DNA of 64,000 nucleotides from Mycobacterium sp. DL99 (lineage in GTDB: Bacteria > Actinomycetota > Actinomycetes > Mycobacteriales > Mycobacteriaceae): assembly GCF_004762045.1 (NCBI RefSeq), contig NZ_SJOM01000007.1, positions 549,818-613,817 of the forward strand, given 5' to 3'. A model generated the notes under the pieces. The model searched no databases, was not told where the DNA came from, and saw nothing but the letters and a program-made list of their open reading frames with translations. This document shows positions 43,924 to 52,635 of this stretch, in pieces. Position numbers and translations under genes: made by a program. How positions within the stretch are numbered: position 1 is the stretch's first letter; the number at the start of each line of letters is the position of its first letter.

Positions 43924-44628
43924 ATGCTGACCGTCTCGGCGGTAGCGGCGGCGACCGGGTACTCGGTCCAGCAGATTCGTGACCTGGAGCGTCTCGGCGT
44001 CATCTCATCGGCGGTACGCGCAGACAACGGGTACCGGCAGTTCTCGACAACCGAGATTCGTGACCTACGTGCGTATCGCGATCTGGCCTACGCCGTGGGG
44101 CCGGTCGAGGCCCGCCGGACCATGCACGCAATCCGCGCCTTGCCGACTGGGGAGGCGGCAATCCTGGTGTGCTCGTTGCACATCGGGCTCAACAGGGAGC
44201 GCGAGCAGGCCCTCGTCGCGCGTCAAGCGCTGGAGGCCATCCAAGGCGAGGCCAAGACCGAAGCTCCCCCGGTGGAAGCCGACGCGATGACCATCACCGA
44301 ATTGTCGCGGGCGCTCGGCGTTCGTGCCTCCACTCTCCGGTTCTGGGAGAAGGAGGGGCTGGTGAAGCCAGAGCGGATCACCAACCGGACCGGATCGACC
44401 AGGCGCTATCAGCTTGAGGCCATCCGCGAGGCACGCATCACGGCAGCTCTTCGGGCTGCCGGTTACCGCATCCCCGATGTTCGACGGGCGGTCGCGGCGA
44501 TCCGGGACCTCGACGATGTGAATCGCTCGCTCGAGGCGCTCGATAAGCGGTTGAAGTCGATCACTGAACGCACCCTTTCGCTCTTTCGCGCGGCATCGAC
44601 ATTGGCTCAGATCATCCAATCCGCTTAG
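43924..44628 (+). CDS. MerR-family regulator with two HTH domains
   Basis: A 234-residue protein from ATG 43924. It holds two MerR-type winged helices: one at residues 1-70 (VSAVAAATGYSVQQIRDLER) and one at about 120-190 (MTITELSRALGVRASTLRFW, EKEGLVKPERI). A short C-terminal helix follows. Canonical MerR proteins have one HTH and dimerise; a tandem pair may bind as a single chain. No cysteine set for metals is visible, so it probably senses another signal. Its stop overlaps that of the convergent LLM oxidoreductase. Confidence 0.82.
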   Translation: MLTVSAVAAATGYSVQQIRDLERLGVISSAVRADNGYRQFSTTEIRDLRAYRDLAYAVGPVEARRTMHAIRALPTGEAAILVCSLHIGLNREREQALVARQALEAIQGEAKTEAPPVEADAMTITELSRALGVRASTLRFWEKEGLVKPERITNRTGSTRRYQLEAIREARITAALRAAGYRIPDVRRAVAAIRDLDDVNRSLEALDKRLKSITERTLSLFRAASTLAQIIQSA

Positions 44629-45788
44629 GTATCCGCCTTTTCGGCCTCGTACTTCTGCGCCATGTGGGTGATCGCGTCGATCTGTGTCTGGGCCAGCTCG
44701 TCGCGCACTTGCCCGGCGCGCGCCGCGGCGTCCAGGGTCGGCTGGGCCTGCCCCTGGAAATGCGGCATGACTTCCTCGGCGAACAACTCCGCCGAGCGTC
44801 GGGTGGCGGCAGGATTGGCCCAGTCCGCGGCCATCTGCAGCATGGATCCGAACCCGCCGGACTGGTCCCACAGTCGCTGCACCTGGGCCCGCGCCCGCTC
44901 CGGAGTTCCGATCACGCCGGCGCCGCGATCGTTGATCATGTCGATCATCTCGTCGATGTGGCCGCCCGGCATGGTCATCTGCGGGAATGCCGCAATCTTC
45001 TGGAAGTAGTTGAACCACGCCTCGATGCCGTAGCGGACCTCGGCGCGGGCCTGCGCGTCAGTCTCGGCGACGTGGAATGGGCCGACCAGTGACCAATTGC
45101 GGCGATCGATCGTGGTGCCGAACGCCGCGGCACGCTCCGCGGCGATGTTCCAGTGATGGCTCAGCGCATCGAAACCGGCCTCGCTCAGCGTGGCGCCGAC
45201 CGACAGCAGGCCGATGCCATGCTTGCCGGCCAATCGGGCACCGGTCGGGGAGGCCACGGCGGCGACCGACAACGGGATGCCGCCCTCTGAGCACGGGGCC
45301 AGTTGCAGCTTCGCGTCGAACAGTTCGTGTGTGGGTGTCTTGGCGCTGACCGTTTCCCCGGCGAGCAGACGCACCAGGATGTCGAGGTTGGTCTCCAACA
45401 ATTCGCGCGTGTCGGTCGGGTTGAGCCCGATCATGGCCGAGTCGGTGGGCAGGGAACCGGGCCCGACGCCGCCGATGATGCGGCCGTGGGTGAGGTGGTC
45501 GAGCAGCATCAGCCGGTCGGCCGCCCACAGTGGATTGTGATACGACAGCGAGATCACGCCGGTGCCGAACTTGATCCGTTTGGCCCGGGCGGCCGCCGCG
45601 GCGATGAACACCTCCGGCGAGCTGATGATCTCGCTGCCGGCGGAGTGATGCTCACCGATCCAGACCTCGTCGTACCCGAGCGCGTCGAGGTGCTCGATGA
45701 ACTCCAGGTCCCGATGGAGGGCCAATGTCGGATTGATGCCCGCGCGATGAAACGGGGCGATGAAGAAGCCGAACCGGAGTCGGGACAC
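44625..45788 (-). CDS. LLM-class flavin-dependent oxidoreductase (limonene monooxygenase-like)
   Basis: A 387-residue protein starting at GTG 45788 with AAGGAGG 6 nt upstream. Luciferase-like features: RFGFFIAPFH, DEVWIGEHHSAGSEI, KFGTGVISLSYHNPL, DHLTHGRIIGGVGPGSLPTD. Such enzymes use FMNH2 or F420H2 and O2 or transfer hydride. The IGEHH stretch is typical of the limonene-1,2-monooxygenase-like group. No reductase gene is adjacent. Substrate unknown. Confidence 0.86.
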   Translation of the reverse strand: MSRLRFGFFIAPFHRAGINPTLALHRDLEFIEHLDALGYDEVWIGEHHSAGSEIISSPEVFIAAAAARAKRIKFGTGVISLSYHNPLWAADRLMLLDHLTHGRIIGGVGPGSLPTDSAMIGLNPTDTRELLETNLDILVRLLAGETVSAKTPTHELFDAKLQLAPCSEGGIPLSVAAVASPTGARLAGKHGIGLLSVGATLSEAGFDALSHHWNIAAERAAAFGTTIDRRNWSLVGPFHVAETDAQARAEVRYGIEAWFNYFQKIAAFPQMTMPGGHIDEMIDMINDRGAGVIGTPERARAQVQRLWDQSGGFGSMLQMAADWANPAATRRSAELFAEEVMPHFQGQAQPTLDAAARAGQVRDELAQTQIDAITHMAQKYEAEKADT

Positions 45789-45850
45789 AGGGCCTCCTTG
45801 GCGCGAAGTGTGCTTGTCAGAAAGCTAGCTTCGCGCCGACGGCGCCGACA

Positions 45851-45976
45851 GTGCACGAAAGTGGACAAATTCCCGCCCAGATCGCTGCGACGCAGTGCCT
45901 GGCCGAGGGCTCCGTCAAGAAGTACGTGAGCCGCGCCTTGAAGTCGATGGACGACGCGGCCCGGGGGATGCGGCGG
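45851..45976 (+). pseudogene. Remnant of a LuxR-type response regulator C terminus
   Basis: One plus-strand frame reads GQIPAQIAATQCLAEGSVKK followed by YVSRALKSMDDA, matching the NarL/LuxR HTH core (typically GLSNAEIAARLxLSEGTVKNYVS). Nothing of the receiver domain or upstream HTH is left, and the frame continues into the antisense of the TetR gene. It is interpreted as a decayed leftover that overlaps the 3' end of the TetR gene. Confidence 0.45.
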
Positions 45977-46580
45977 CCTGGTCGAGTTGCAGGATGGCCG
46001 AGTCGATCAGGCTCCGGAGGATCTCGTCGGTGCTGAACGAGCTCAGCCACAGGTGTGGGGTATCGGTGCGGTGCAGCATCGCCACACCGTGCACGGCGAC
46101 CGAGAGGGCCGCGGCGATCCGATCGGATTCGGGCGTCGGGGGCGCCTGCGGGTCGTCGCCACGGCAGGCCAGCAGGCCCCGGGTGACGATCGCCAATGCC
46201 TGCCGGGCGGCCGGCGAGGTGTCGGTGATCTGGCTCATCAGCGCATAGCGCAGCGGGTGGCGCTCGGCGAAGGACACGTAGGTCTGGCAGCCGAGAAACA
46301 GCCGCTCGCGCGGGGGCTTGCTGTCGGTGCGGTGTTCCGCGATCTCCTCGGACACCTGCGTCCAACTCGCTTCGGCCACCGCATCGAGCACGCTGTCACG
46401 GTCTTCGAAGTGCGCGTAGACCGAGGGGGCCGCGATACCGGCCTCGCGGGCGATGCTGCGCAGCGATACCTCGGCCTCATTCTGGGCGGCATCGATGACG
46501 CGGATGGCCGCGGAAAGGATCTCGTCGCGAAGGAGGGCGCCCTGACCACGCATATTGCGTCGACGAGGGGCTGGAACCAT
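45915..46580 (-). CDS. TetR-family regulator, probable repressor of mmpS-mmpL
   Basis: A 221-residue protein. HTH at about residues 18-66 (ILSAAIRVIDAAQNEAEVSL, AGIAAPSVYAHFEDRDSVLD). It diverges from mmpS-mmpL, and a perfect 14-bp palindrome lies 9 bp before its start. TetR control of mmpS/mmpL pairs is well known in mycobacteria. The C-terminal end (ASPGPRRPSTSRRGSRTS) is low-complexity and may have been extended by read-through into the adjoining LuxR remnant DNA. Confidence 0.86.
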   Translation of the reverse strand: MVPAPRRRNMRGQGALLRDEILSAAIRVIDAAQNEAEVSLRSIAREAGIAAPSVYAHFEDRDSVLDAVAEASWTQVSEEIAEHRTDSKPPRERLFLGCQTYVSFAERHPLRYALMSQITDTSPAARQALAIVTRGLLACRGDDPQAPPTPESDRIAAALSVAVHGVAMLHRTDTPHLWLSSFSTDEILRSLIDSAILQLDQAAASPGPRRPSTSRRGSRTS

Positions 46581-46589
46581 GCCCTTATG

Positions 46590-46603
46590 CTAACACGTGT
46601 TAG
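46590..46603. promoter_or_regulatory. 14-bp palindrome, candidate TetR operator
   Basis: CTAACACGTGTTAG is a perfect palindrome 9 bp upstream of the TetR start and 268 bp before mmpS. TTAGGTTAACG follows directly, giving an extra half-site. Confidence 0.7.
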
Positions 46604-46793
46604 GTTAACGCCCGGGTCGGTTTCCCGTGCGCCCACTATATGTGGACCGGCCTTGCTCCCGTCGCATCTTTGTGCCTCGGGCGTTTTCGGCGAGGTCCTT
46701 GTCTGATTGCCGCTCAAAACTATTGCTGCTCAGCGGATTACACGATTCCAATGTCTCGGCGAACGCCTGGGTTACCGGCCGATTGCCTCAACT

Positions 46794-46819
46794 TTACAGC
46801 TGTTTGCTTATGACTGTAA
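46794..46819. promoter_or_regulatory. TTACAG/CTGTAA inverted repeat before mmpS
   Basis: TTACAG (46794-46799) and CTGTAA (46814-46819) around 14 nt, 52 bp upstream of the mmpS start. It may be a second binding site for the divergent TetR or another factor. Support is symmetry and position only. Confidence 0.35.
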
Positions 46820-46871
46820 GGTCAGGGCCCATGTTGGGTGCGGTAACGCGGAATGCGTCTGGATACAGGCG

Positions 46872-47309
46872 ATGAAGACAGTGATGAGCGCACTGGCGCG
46901 GATGTGGATTGTGCTGGTGATCGTCGTGGTGGTCGGCGCCGGCGCGTTCATCATCAACCGGTTTCACGGGGTGTTCGGCACGCAGCGACTGGCTGGCGGT
47001 GACGCCCGGGTCGAGAACATTGTCTCGACCGTGCCCAAGTACGTGACCTACGAGGTGTACGGACCGGCCGGCACCTCCGGGATGGTCAGTTACATCGACG
47101 AACACGCGCAAGCGCAGGAGGCTCAGTTCAGCGCCCTGCCCTGGACGCTGACCCTGACCACCACCGTGCCCAGCGTGTTCGCCAACGTCATCGCGCAGGG
47201 CGACAGCGGGGCGCTGGGCTGCCGCATCACCGTCAACGGCGAAGTCCGCGACGAGCGGTCCGCCGACGGACACACCGCCACCACAAGCTGTTTGGTGAAG
47301 GCGGCATGA
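46872..47309 (+). CDS. MmpS family protein
   Basis: A 145-residue protein: one N-terminal transmembrane helix (MWIVLVIVVVVGAGAFII) and a periplasmic beta-rich domain with the MmpS features VPKYVTYEVYGPAGTSGMVSYID, PWTLTLTTTVPSV and a CRITVNGEV/SCLVKA cysteine pair. MmpS acts as accessory of the MmpL transporter in lipid, siderophore or drug export. It overlaps mmpL by ATGA. ATG 46872 or 46884 are both possible. Confidence 0.9.
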   Translation: MKTVMSALARMWIVLVIVVVVGAGAFIINRFHGVFGTQRLAGGDARVENIVSTVPKYVTYEVYGPAGTSGMVSYIDEHAQAQEAQFSALPWTLTLTTTVPSVFANVIAQGDSGALGCRITVNGEVRDERSADGHTATTSCLVKAA

Positions 47310-50218
47310 GCGGCCACCGTAACGTCGAGGGCGCCCGGCCGCCCCTGTATCCCCGGCTGGTCCGCACCCTGTCGGTGCCGATCATCCTGTTCTGGCTGGC
47401 GGCCACCATCGCGGTGAGCGTGCTGGTGCCACCGTTGGAGATCGTCGGCAAGAACAACGCCGTCTCGCTGTCCCCGCAGGACGCACCGTCGGTGATCGCG
47501 ATGAAGCACATCGGCGAGAAGTTCGGCGAGTTCAACTCGGACAGCGCCCTGATGGTGGTGCTGGAAGGCGACGAACCGCTCGGCGACGACGCTCGCCGCT
47601 TCTACGGCGAGCTGGTGGCCAACCTGGAACGCGACACCGAGCACGTCCAGCATGTGCAGGATTTCTGGGGTGATCGCATCACCTCGGCCGGTTCGCAGAG
47701 CGAGGACGGCAGGGCCGCCTACGTCCAGGTGAACCTGGCGGGCAACCAGGGCTCCACCCAGGGCGTCGAATCCGTCGACGCGGTCCGCGAGATCGTCGAG
47801 CACACCGAAGCGCCGCCGGGCATCCGGGCCTACGTCACCGGGCAGGCCGCCCTGGTCGCCGACACCAACGAGGCCGGCGACGCGAGCATGGTGAAGATGA
47901 CCGCCGTGACGCTCGCCGTCATCGCGATCATGCTGCTGGTGGTCTACCGCTCGTTCGGTGCCACGCTGATCGCGCTGTCGGTGGTTCTCGCCGAGATGAG
48001 CATGGCGCGCGGGCTGATCGCGGTGCTCGGGTCCGTGCATGCCTTCGGCTTGTCGACATTCGTCGTCAGCATTCTCACCGCGCTGGCCATCGCGGCGGGC
48101 ACCGACTACTGGATCTTCCTGGTCGGCCGCTACCACGAGGCCAGAAACGCCGGCGAAGAGCGTGAAACCGCGTACTACACCACGATTTCCGGCGTCACCC
48201 ACGTCATCGTCGGATCCGGGCTGACCATCTCGGGCGCGATGCTGTGCCTGCACTTCACCCGGTTGAATTACTTCAACACGCTGGCCATCCCGTGTGCGCT
48301 GGGCATGCTGGTGATCCTGGTGATGGCACTGACCTTCGCCCCAGCGGTGCTGGCGGTATGTGTCCGGTTCGGCTGGTTGGACCCCAAGCGGGCGACCAAG
48401 ACCCGCGGCTGGCGCCGGCTGGGCACGGCTATCGTGCGCTGGCCGTTGCCGATCCTGGTTGCCGCCACGTCCATCGCGCTCATCGGGGTGCTGGCCCTGC
48501 CGGGCTATCGGACCAACTACGACAACCGTCACTACGTTCCGGCCGATGTGCCGTCCAATATCGGGCACGCCGCGGCCGAGAAGCATTTCTCTTCGGCCAG
48601 AATGAATCCCGACATGCTCATGGTCGAGGTGGACCACGACATGCGCAACGCGCGCGACATGCTGGTGCTGGACCGCATCGCCAAGAACATCTTCCGGGTG
48701 CCGGGCATCGCGCGGGTGCAGAGCATCACCCGTCCGCTCGGACCGCCGATGGAACACGGCTCGGTTCCGTTCCAGGTCAGCGCCCAGGGCGTGGCCATGC
48801 GGGAGAACCTGCAGTTCATCAGGGCCCGCCTGGACGACACGTTGAAGATGACCGACCACCTCAGCTCGATGATCGCGATCATGGAGCACCTGCACGATCT
48901 GAGCGTGCAACTGTCCGACGCGACCCACAGCGCGGTCGGTGCCACGCACGACATGGAAGCCACCATGGCCGAACTGCGGGATCAGGTCGCCGATTTCGAC
49001 GACTTCTTCCGGCCGGTGCGCAACTACTTCTACTGGGAACCGCACTGCTTCAACATCCCGGTGTGTCACGCCCTGCGGTCGGTGTTCGATGCGACGGACG
49101 GTTTCGACAAGCTGGCCGACAACACCAGGGCCCTGGCCACCGAGATGGACAAGGTCGACGGGCTGACCCCACAGATCGCCGCGCAGATCCCGCCGATGAT
49201 CGGGATCTCCACCCAGGTGCGGGATTTGATGCTGACGCTGCACAGCACGTTCAGCGGGATGCTCATCCAGATGGAGCAGATGACCGACACCGCGTCGGCC
49301 ATGGGCCAGACGTTCGACGACGCCAAGAACGACGACATGTTCTATCTGCCGCCCGAGGCGTTCACCAGCCCGGACTTCCTGCGCGGTATGGAGCTGATGC
49401 TCTCACCGGACGGGAAGGCGGCGCGGATCCTCATCACCCACGACGTGGATCCGGCCACGCTGGAAGGTATTTCGCATGTGGACGCCGAGCTGCTGGCAGC
49501 CAAGGAAGCCGTCAAGGGCACGCCGTTGGCCAACGCGAAGTTCTACCTCGGCGGTACCGCGGCCACCTACAAGGACATCCAGGAAGGCGCGCATTACGAT
49601 CTGTTCATCGCGGCGCTCGCGGCGATCATCCTGATCTTCGTGGTGATGTTGTTGATCACCCGGGCCCTGGTGGCGTCGATGGTCATCGTGGGAACCGTGG
49701 TGCTCTCGCTCGCCGCCTCGTTCGGCATGTCGGTGCTGATCTGGCAGCACATCCTGGGCATCGAACTGCAGTGGCTGGTGATCGCGATGTCGGTGATCAT
49801 CCTGCTGGCGGTCGGCTCGGACTACAACCTGCTGGTGGTCTCCCGGATGAAGGAGGAACTCGGCGGCGGCATCAAGACCGGGCTGATCCGGGCCATGGGC
49901 GCCACCGGTGGGGTGGTCACCGCGGCCGGCATGGTGTTCGCCTTCACCATGATCTCGATGATCGCCAGCGACCTGCGTTCGGTCGGTCAGATCGGCACGA
50001 CCATCGGCCTGGGGCTGCTGTTCGACACCTTCATCGTCCGCTCACTGATCACACCGTCGATCGCGGCGCTGCTCGGGCGTTGGTTCTGGTGGCCGCTCAA
50101 GGTTCGAAGCCGCCCGGCGCGTCCCACCCCGGCTGCACCGCAACCGGTTCCCGCTCTCGCCGCCGCCGGCCCTTCGAACGACGAGCCGACTGTGGAGATC
50201 CCGAAAGGAACCCCATGA
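47306..50218 (+). CDS. MmpL family RND transporter
   Basis: A 970-residue protein with 11-12 membrane helices in two halves and two periplasmic loops. The proton-relay motifs are GTDYWIFLVGRYHEAR (about residue 265) and GSDYNLLVVSRMKEE (about 838). The second periplasmic loop has a long helical hairpin region with the DxxxDFFxPxxNYFYWEPHCFNIPVC stretch (shortened here), a hallmark of the MmpL4/5 group. A proline/alanine-rich cytoplasmic tail ends the protein. It probably exports a lipid or siderophore-like compound. Coupled to mmpS and the thioesterase by ATGA overlaps on both sides. Confidence 0.93.
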   Translation: MSGHRNVEGARPPLYPRLVRTLSVPIILFWLAATIAVSVLVPPLEIVGKNNAVSLSPQDAPSVIAMKHIGEKFGEFNSDSALMVVLEGDEPLGDDARRFYGELVANLERDTEHVQHVQDFWGDRITSAGSQSEDGRAAYVQVNLAGNQGSTQGVESVDAVREIVEHTEAPPGIRAYVTGQAALVADTNEAGDASMVKMTAVTLAVIAIMLLVVYRSFGATLIALSVVLAEMSMARGLIAVLGSVHAFGLSTFVVSILTALAIAAGTDYWIFLVGRYHEARNAGEERETAYYTTISGVTHVIVGSGLTISGAMLCLHFTRLNYFNTLAIPCALGMLVILVMALTFAPAVLAVCVRFGWLDPKRATKTRGWRRLGTAIVRWPLPILVAATSIALIGVLALPGYRTNYDNRHYVPADVPSNIGHAAAEKHFSSARMNPDMLMVEVDHDMRNARDMLVLDRIAKNIFRVPGIARVQSITRPLGPPMEHGSVPFQVSAQGVAMRENLQFIRARLDDTLKMTDHLSSMIAIMEHLHDLSVQLSDATHSAVGATHDMEATMAELRDQVADFDDFFRPVRNYFYWEPHCFNIPVCHALRSVFDATDGFDKLADNTRALATEMDKVDGLTPQIAAQIPPMIGISTQVRDLMLTLHSTFSGMLIQMEQMTDTASAMGQTFDDAKNDDMFYLPPEAFTSPDFLRGMELMLSPDGKAARILITHDVDPATLEGISHVDAELLAAKEAVKGTPLANAKFYLGGTAATYKDIQEGAHYDLFIAALAAIILIFVVMLLITRALVASMVIVGTVVLSLAASFGMSVLIWQHILGIELQWLVIAMSVIILLAVGSDYNLLVVSRMKEELGGGIKTGLIRAMGATGGVVTAAGMVFAFTMISMIASDLRSVGQIGTTIGLGLLFDTFIVRSLITPSIAALLGRWFWWPLKVRSRPARPTPAAPQPVPALAAAGPSNDEPTVEIPKGTP

Positions 50219-51069
50219 CCGAGATCCTCACCCGCACCAGCCCATTCGCTGCGCTCACCGCGCTGCGCGAGCTCGGGCCGGACCGCTTCGGTGCGACCGT
50301 TGATCCGATGTGGACCATCGGGCCCAAGGTGCACGGCGGCTGCATGATGGCGATCTGCGCGGCCGCCGCGCGCCGGTCCGTCCTCGCCGCCGGCGGCAGC
50401 GCCGAGCTGCAGCCGGTCGCGGTGAGTGCCAACTACCTGGCCGCACCGGATCCGGGTGAGGCGCAGGTGAGCACGACCCTGCGCAAGCTGGGCCGACAGG
50501 TGTGCGCGGTGGATGTGCAGCTGTCGCAGGGGGATCGGGTCGCGGTGACGGCGGCGGTCACCCTCGGCATGCTCGACGACGGCGACCCGCGGCATCAGGA
50601 ACCGCTGGAGCTGACCCAGATGCCGGCCGAACCGTCGGCCGATGCCGTGCACGTGACACCGGACCATCCGATGGGACAGATCGTGCACGTCGCGCAGGGT
50701 TGCGATCTGCGGGTCGACCCCTCGGCCGCACTGTTCCTGACCGGCCGGCAGGGTGACCCGATCAACCGGATGTGGTTGCGGCCCTTCGCCGCCGACGAGG
50801 CCGACACCGACACGGCGCTGCTGTTCGCGCTGATGGCCGGCGACATCAGTGCGCCGGTGACGATGAACCGGGGAATGTTCGGCTGGGCGCCGACGGTCCA
50901 GCTCACGACCTATCTGCGCCGGCGACCGTCGCCGGGTTGGCTGCGGGTGATGGCGAATTCGACGGTCATGGGCACGACCTGGTTCGAAGAGGACCACCTG
51001 ATCCTCGACGCGACCGGGGCGGTCGTTGTGCAGAGCCGTCAGCTGGCGATGATCCCGAAGGACGCCTGA
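50215..51069 (+). CDS. Thioesterase-family (double hot-dog, TesB-like) protein
   Basis: A 284-residue protein starting at ATG 50215 by ATGA overlap with mmpL and with AAAGGAA 4 nt upstream. Hot-dog features: VDPMWTIGPKVHGGCMMAICAAAA (first part of the N-terminal hot-dog, shortened) and a second hot-dog ending WFEEDHLILDATGAVVVQSRQ. The family hydrolyses acyl-CoA thioesters. Placing it in one operon with MmpS/MmpL suggests it helps to make or release the acyl product that is exported (inference). Confidence 0.83.
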   Translation: MTEILTRTSPFAALTALRELGPDRFGATVDPMWTIGPKVHGGCMMAICAAAARRSVLAAGGSAELQPVAVSANYLAAPDPGEAQVSTTLRKLGRQVCAVDVQLSQGDRVAVTAAVTLGMLDDGDPRHQEPLELTQMPAEPSADAVHVTPDHPMGQIVHVAQGCDLRVDPSAALFLTGRQGDPINRMWLRPFAADEADTDTALLFALMAGDISAPVTMNRGMFGWAPTVQLTTYLRRRPSPGWLRVMANSTVMGTTWFEEDHLILDATGAVVVQSRQLAMIPKDA

Positions 51070-51248
51070 ACGCAGCGGAGTCGCGTGATTGCTGCCAACG
51101 GCCGGTCAATTTCTGCCAGCGGAATTAACCGCCTTGAGCAGCGTGTTGTGGAAGTCAGACCGGGTAGGAATCCCCGAACCGGTGGACAAGACGTCCGAAC
51201 CGCGACTCACACGCCACGGCTCGAACGCCCAGAGTGAAGGGCTTCGAC

Positions 51249-51416
51249 ATGAAGAAGTTTGGTTTTGCGAGCATGATCGCCACAGGTTTCGCCGCCGCCA
51301 TCGTCGGCCTGGCCGCCCCGGCGCAAGCTGACATCACCCATCACCAGTGGGTGCACGACATCCAGCAGCAGGCGAGCACCGGCGTCGTCACATCGACATT
51401 CGGCAACGGCCGCTGA
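51249..51416 (+). CDS. Small secreted peptide, 55 residues
   Basis: ATG 51249 with AAGGG 9 nt upstream opens MKKFGFASMIATGFAAAIVG and then LAAPAQA, a standard signal peptide, leaving about 28 mature residues (DITHHQWVHDIQQQASTGVV and a short end). It is followed 15 bp later by a strong terminator, which supports it as a separate transcription unit. No family recognised; small exported peptides with DITHHQW-type ends occur in mycobacteria. Confidence 0.65.
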   Translation: MKKFGFASMIATGFAAAIVGLAAPAQADITHHQWVHDIQQQASTGVVTSTFGNGR

Positions 51417-51431
51417 CCCACGACGCAAGCC

Positions 51432-51466
51432 AAGCGAGGGGCGCCCGTACCGGGCGCCCCTCGCTT
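51432..51466 (+). terminator. Strong intrinsic-type terminator
   Basis: A 16-bp perfect stem, AAGCGAGGGGCGCCCG (51432-51447) and CGGGCGCCCCTCGCTT (51451-51466), with loop TAC, followed by TGTCT. It lies 15 bp after the small peptide gene and 23 bp before the end of the convergent SDR, so it can serve both directions. One of the strongest hairpins in the window. Confidence 0.8.
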
Positions 51467-51489
51467 TGTCTCGAGCGATCCACTGTGCG

Positions 51490-52158
51490 TCAGGCCGACA
51501 TCCGGCTCAGGCGATCATGCCCGCCGACGTACACGATCCCCGACGGGTACGGTGCGGACGCGGCGTGGGCGATCGTCGTCGCCAACTCCCGGTCCGACAT
51601 CATCTCGCCGGACACCACGGTGAAATCAATTCCCCGCCGGTCGAACTCGGAACGCATCGCGTACAGCGCGGTCTCACCGGCCCGCTTGCTCGCGGCGATC
51701 GGTCCGTAGCCCTTCGGCACGGCCTTGTTCGGGAAGAAGTGCGCCTGATGGCTGGTGACGAACACGATCTGACCGCCCACCGGCATCAGCGGCAAGGCCA
51801 GCTTGGCCAGCCGGCGCTGTGCATCGCGGTTCAGCCGCATCGCGTAGCCGGGATCGGTTCCCAGCTCCAGGCCGGTCGAAGCGTTGAGCACCAGGACGTC
51901 CAGGCGGCCGAACTCGCGGCCCACCCGTTCGATCATCGCGGCGGCGGCCGCTTCGTCGGAAATGTCGGCTCCGAGCGTGGAGGCGCGTCCGCCCGCGCGG
52001 CGGATGGCGTCGACGACCGTGTTGGCGCGTTTGGCCTTCTCGCGGTAGTTGACGACGACGTGGGTCTCCGGACTGGCGAGCTGCTGGGCGACGTCGGCGC
52101 CGATACCCCGCGACGCGCCGGTAATAAGTGCGATCCGGGTGGCTGCTGCAGGCTGCAT
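51490..52158 (-). CDS. SDR-family oxidoreductase
   Basis: A 222-residue protein from ATG 52158 with AAGGAAC upstream. Cofactor motif TGASRGIGADVA, Asn in LNAST, Ser in FVTSHQA and the C-terminal YVGG. The usual YxxxK is altered to YGPIAASK around residue 148, where Tyr and Lys are further apart than in classical SDRs. It may be a non-classical SDR. Substrate unknown. Confidence 0.8.
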   Translation of the reverse strand: MQPAAATRIALITGASRGIGADVAQQLASPETHVVVNYREKAKRANTVVDAIRRAGGRASTLGADISDEAAAAAMIERVGREFGRLDVLVLNASTGLELGTDPGYAMRLNRDAQRRLAKLALPLMPVGGQIVFVTSHQAHFFPNKAVPKGYGPIAASKRAGETALYAMRSEFDRRGIDFTVVSGEMMSDRELATTIAHAASAPYPSGIVYVGGHDRLSRMSA

Positions 52159-52356
52159 GTCGGGTTCCTTCCGTCCTGCCGAGGCGGCCGGCCCTATGTG
52201 TGGCCTGCGGTAACACGGTGATGTGCCCGTGCTCACAACCGCCCTGAGCACCCACCGTACACCAACTCTAAGAAAAATAAGACCCTTCTAAGGTCACGGT
52301 AAGGGCAATGTCGTGTCGCAAGTGGGTTGCTGCGGACCGCGGCTTAACCTGGCTAC

Positions 52357-52623
52357 ATGACTGGCCAGCGGGTGCCCGGCGGAGTGGTGCACAAGTTGCC
52401 GGCGGACCTGCGCGAAGCCTTGATCGGCAATGCCACGGCACTGGGTGCCTGGTGCGACATCACGCCGCTCGCGCGCAACGAGTTCATCTGCTGGGTCGAG
52501 GACGCCAAGCAGCAGGTGACGCGCGAGCGGCGGATACGCCGCACGCGGGAGGAGTTGGAGGAAGGTCAGCGGCGGCCGTGCTGCTGGCCCGGGTGCAAGC
52601 ACCGCGAGCGCACCGGCAAGTAG
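52357..52623 (+). CDS. YdeI/OmpD-associated family protein (short)
   Basis: An 88-residue protein with the core LPADLREALIGNATALGAWCD and LARNEFICWVEDAKQQVTRE, followed by RRIRRTREELEEGQRRPCCW. This matches the C-terminal part of YdeI-like proteins (about 150-190 residues elsewhere), so it is a short version. Function unknown; E. coli YdeI relatives have been linked to peptide resistance. Confidence 0.75.
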   Translation: MTGQRVPGGVVHKLPADLREALIGNATALGAWCDITPLARNEFICWVEDAKQQVTRERRIRRTREELEEGQRRPCCWPGCKHRERTGK

Positions 52624-52635
52624 CCGCTCTGCCTC

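Noticed and set aside
47123..49243. A 706-codon antisense frame across mmpL
   Set aside because: His/Arg/Gly/Gln-rich translation with no domain; it is the complement of a clear MmpL coding frame.
48244..50214. Upstream extension of the thioesterase frame
   Set aside because: The frame is open by chance within mmpL; ATG 50215 has AAAGGAA and an ATGA overlap, and the protein family starts there.
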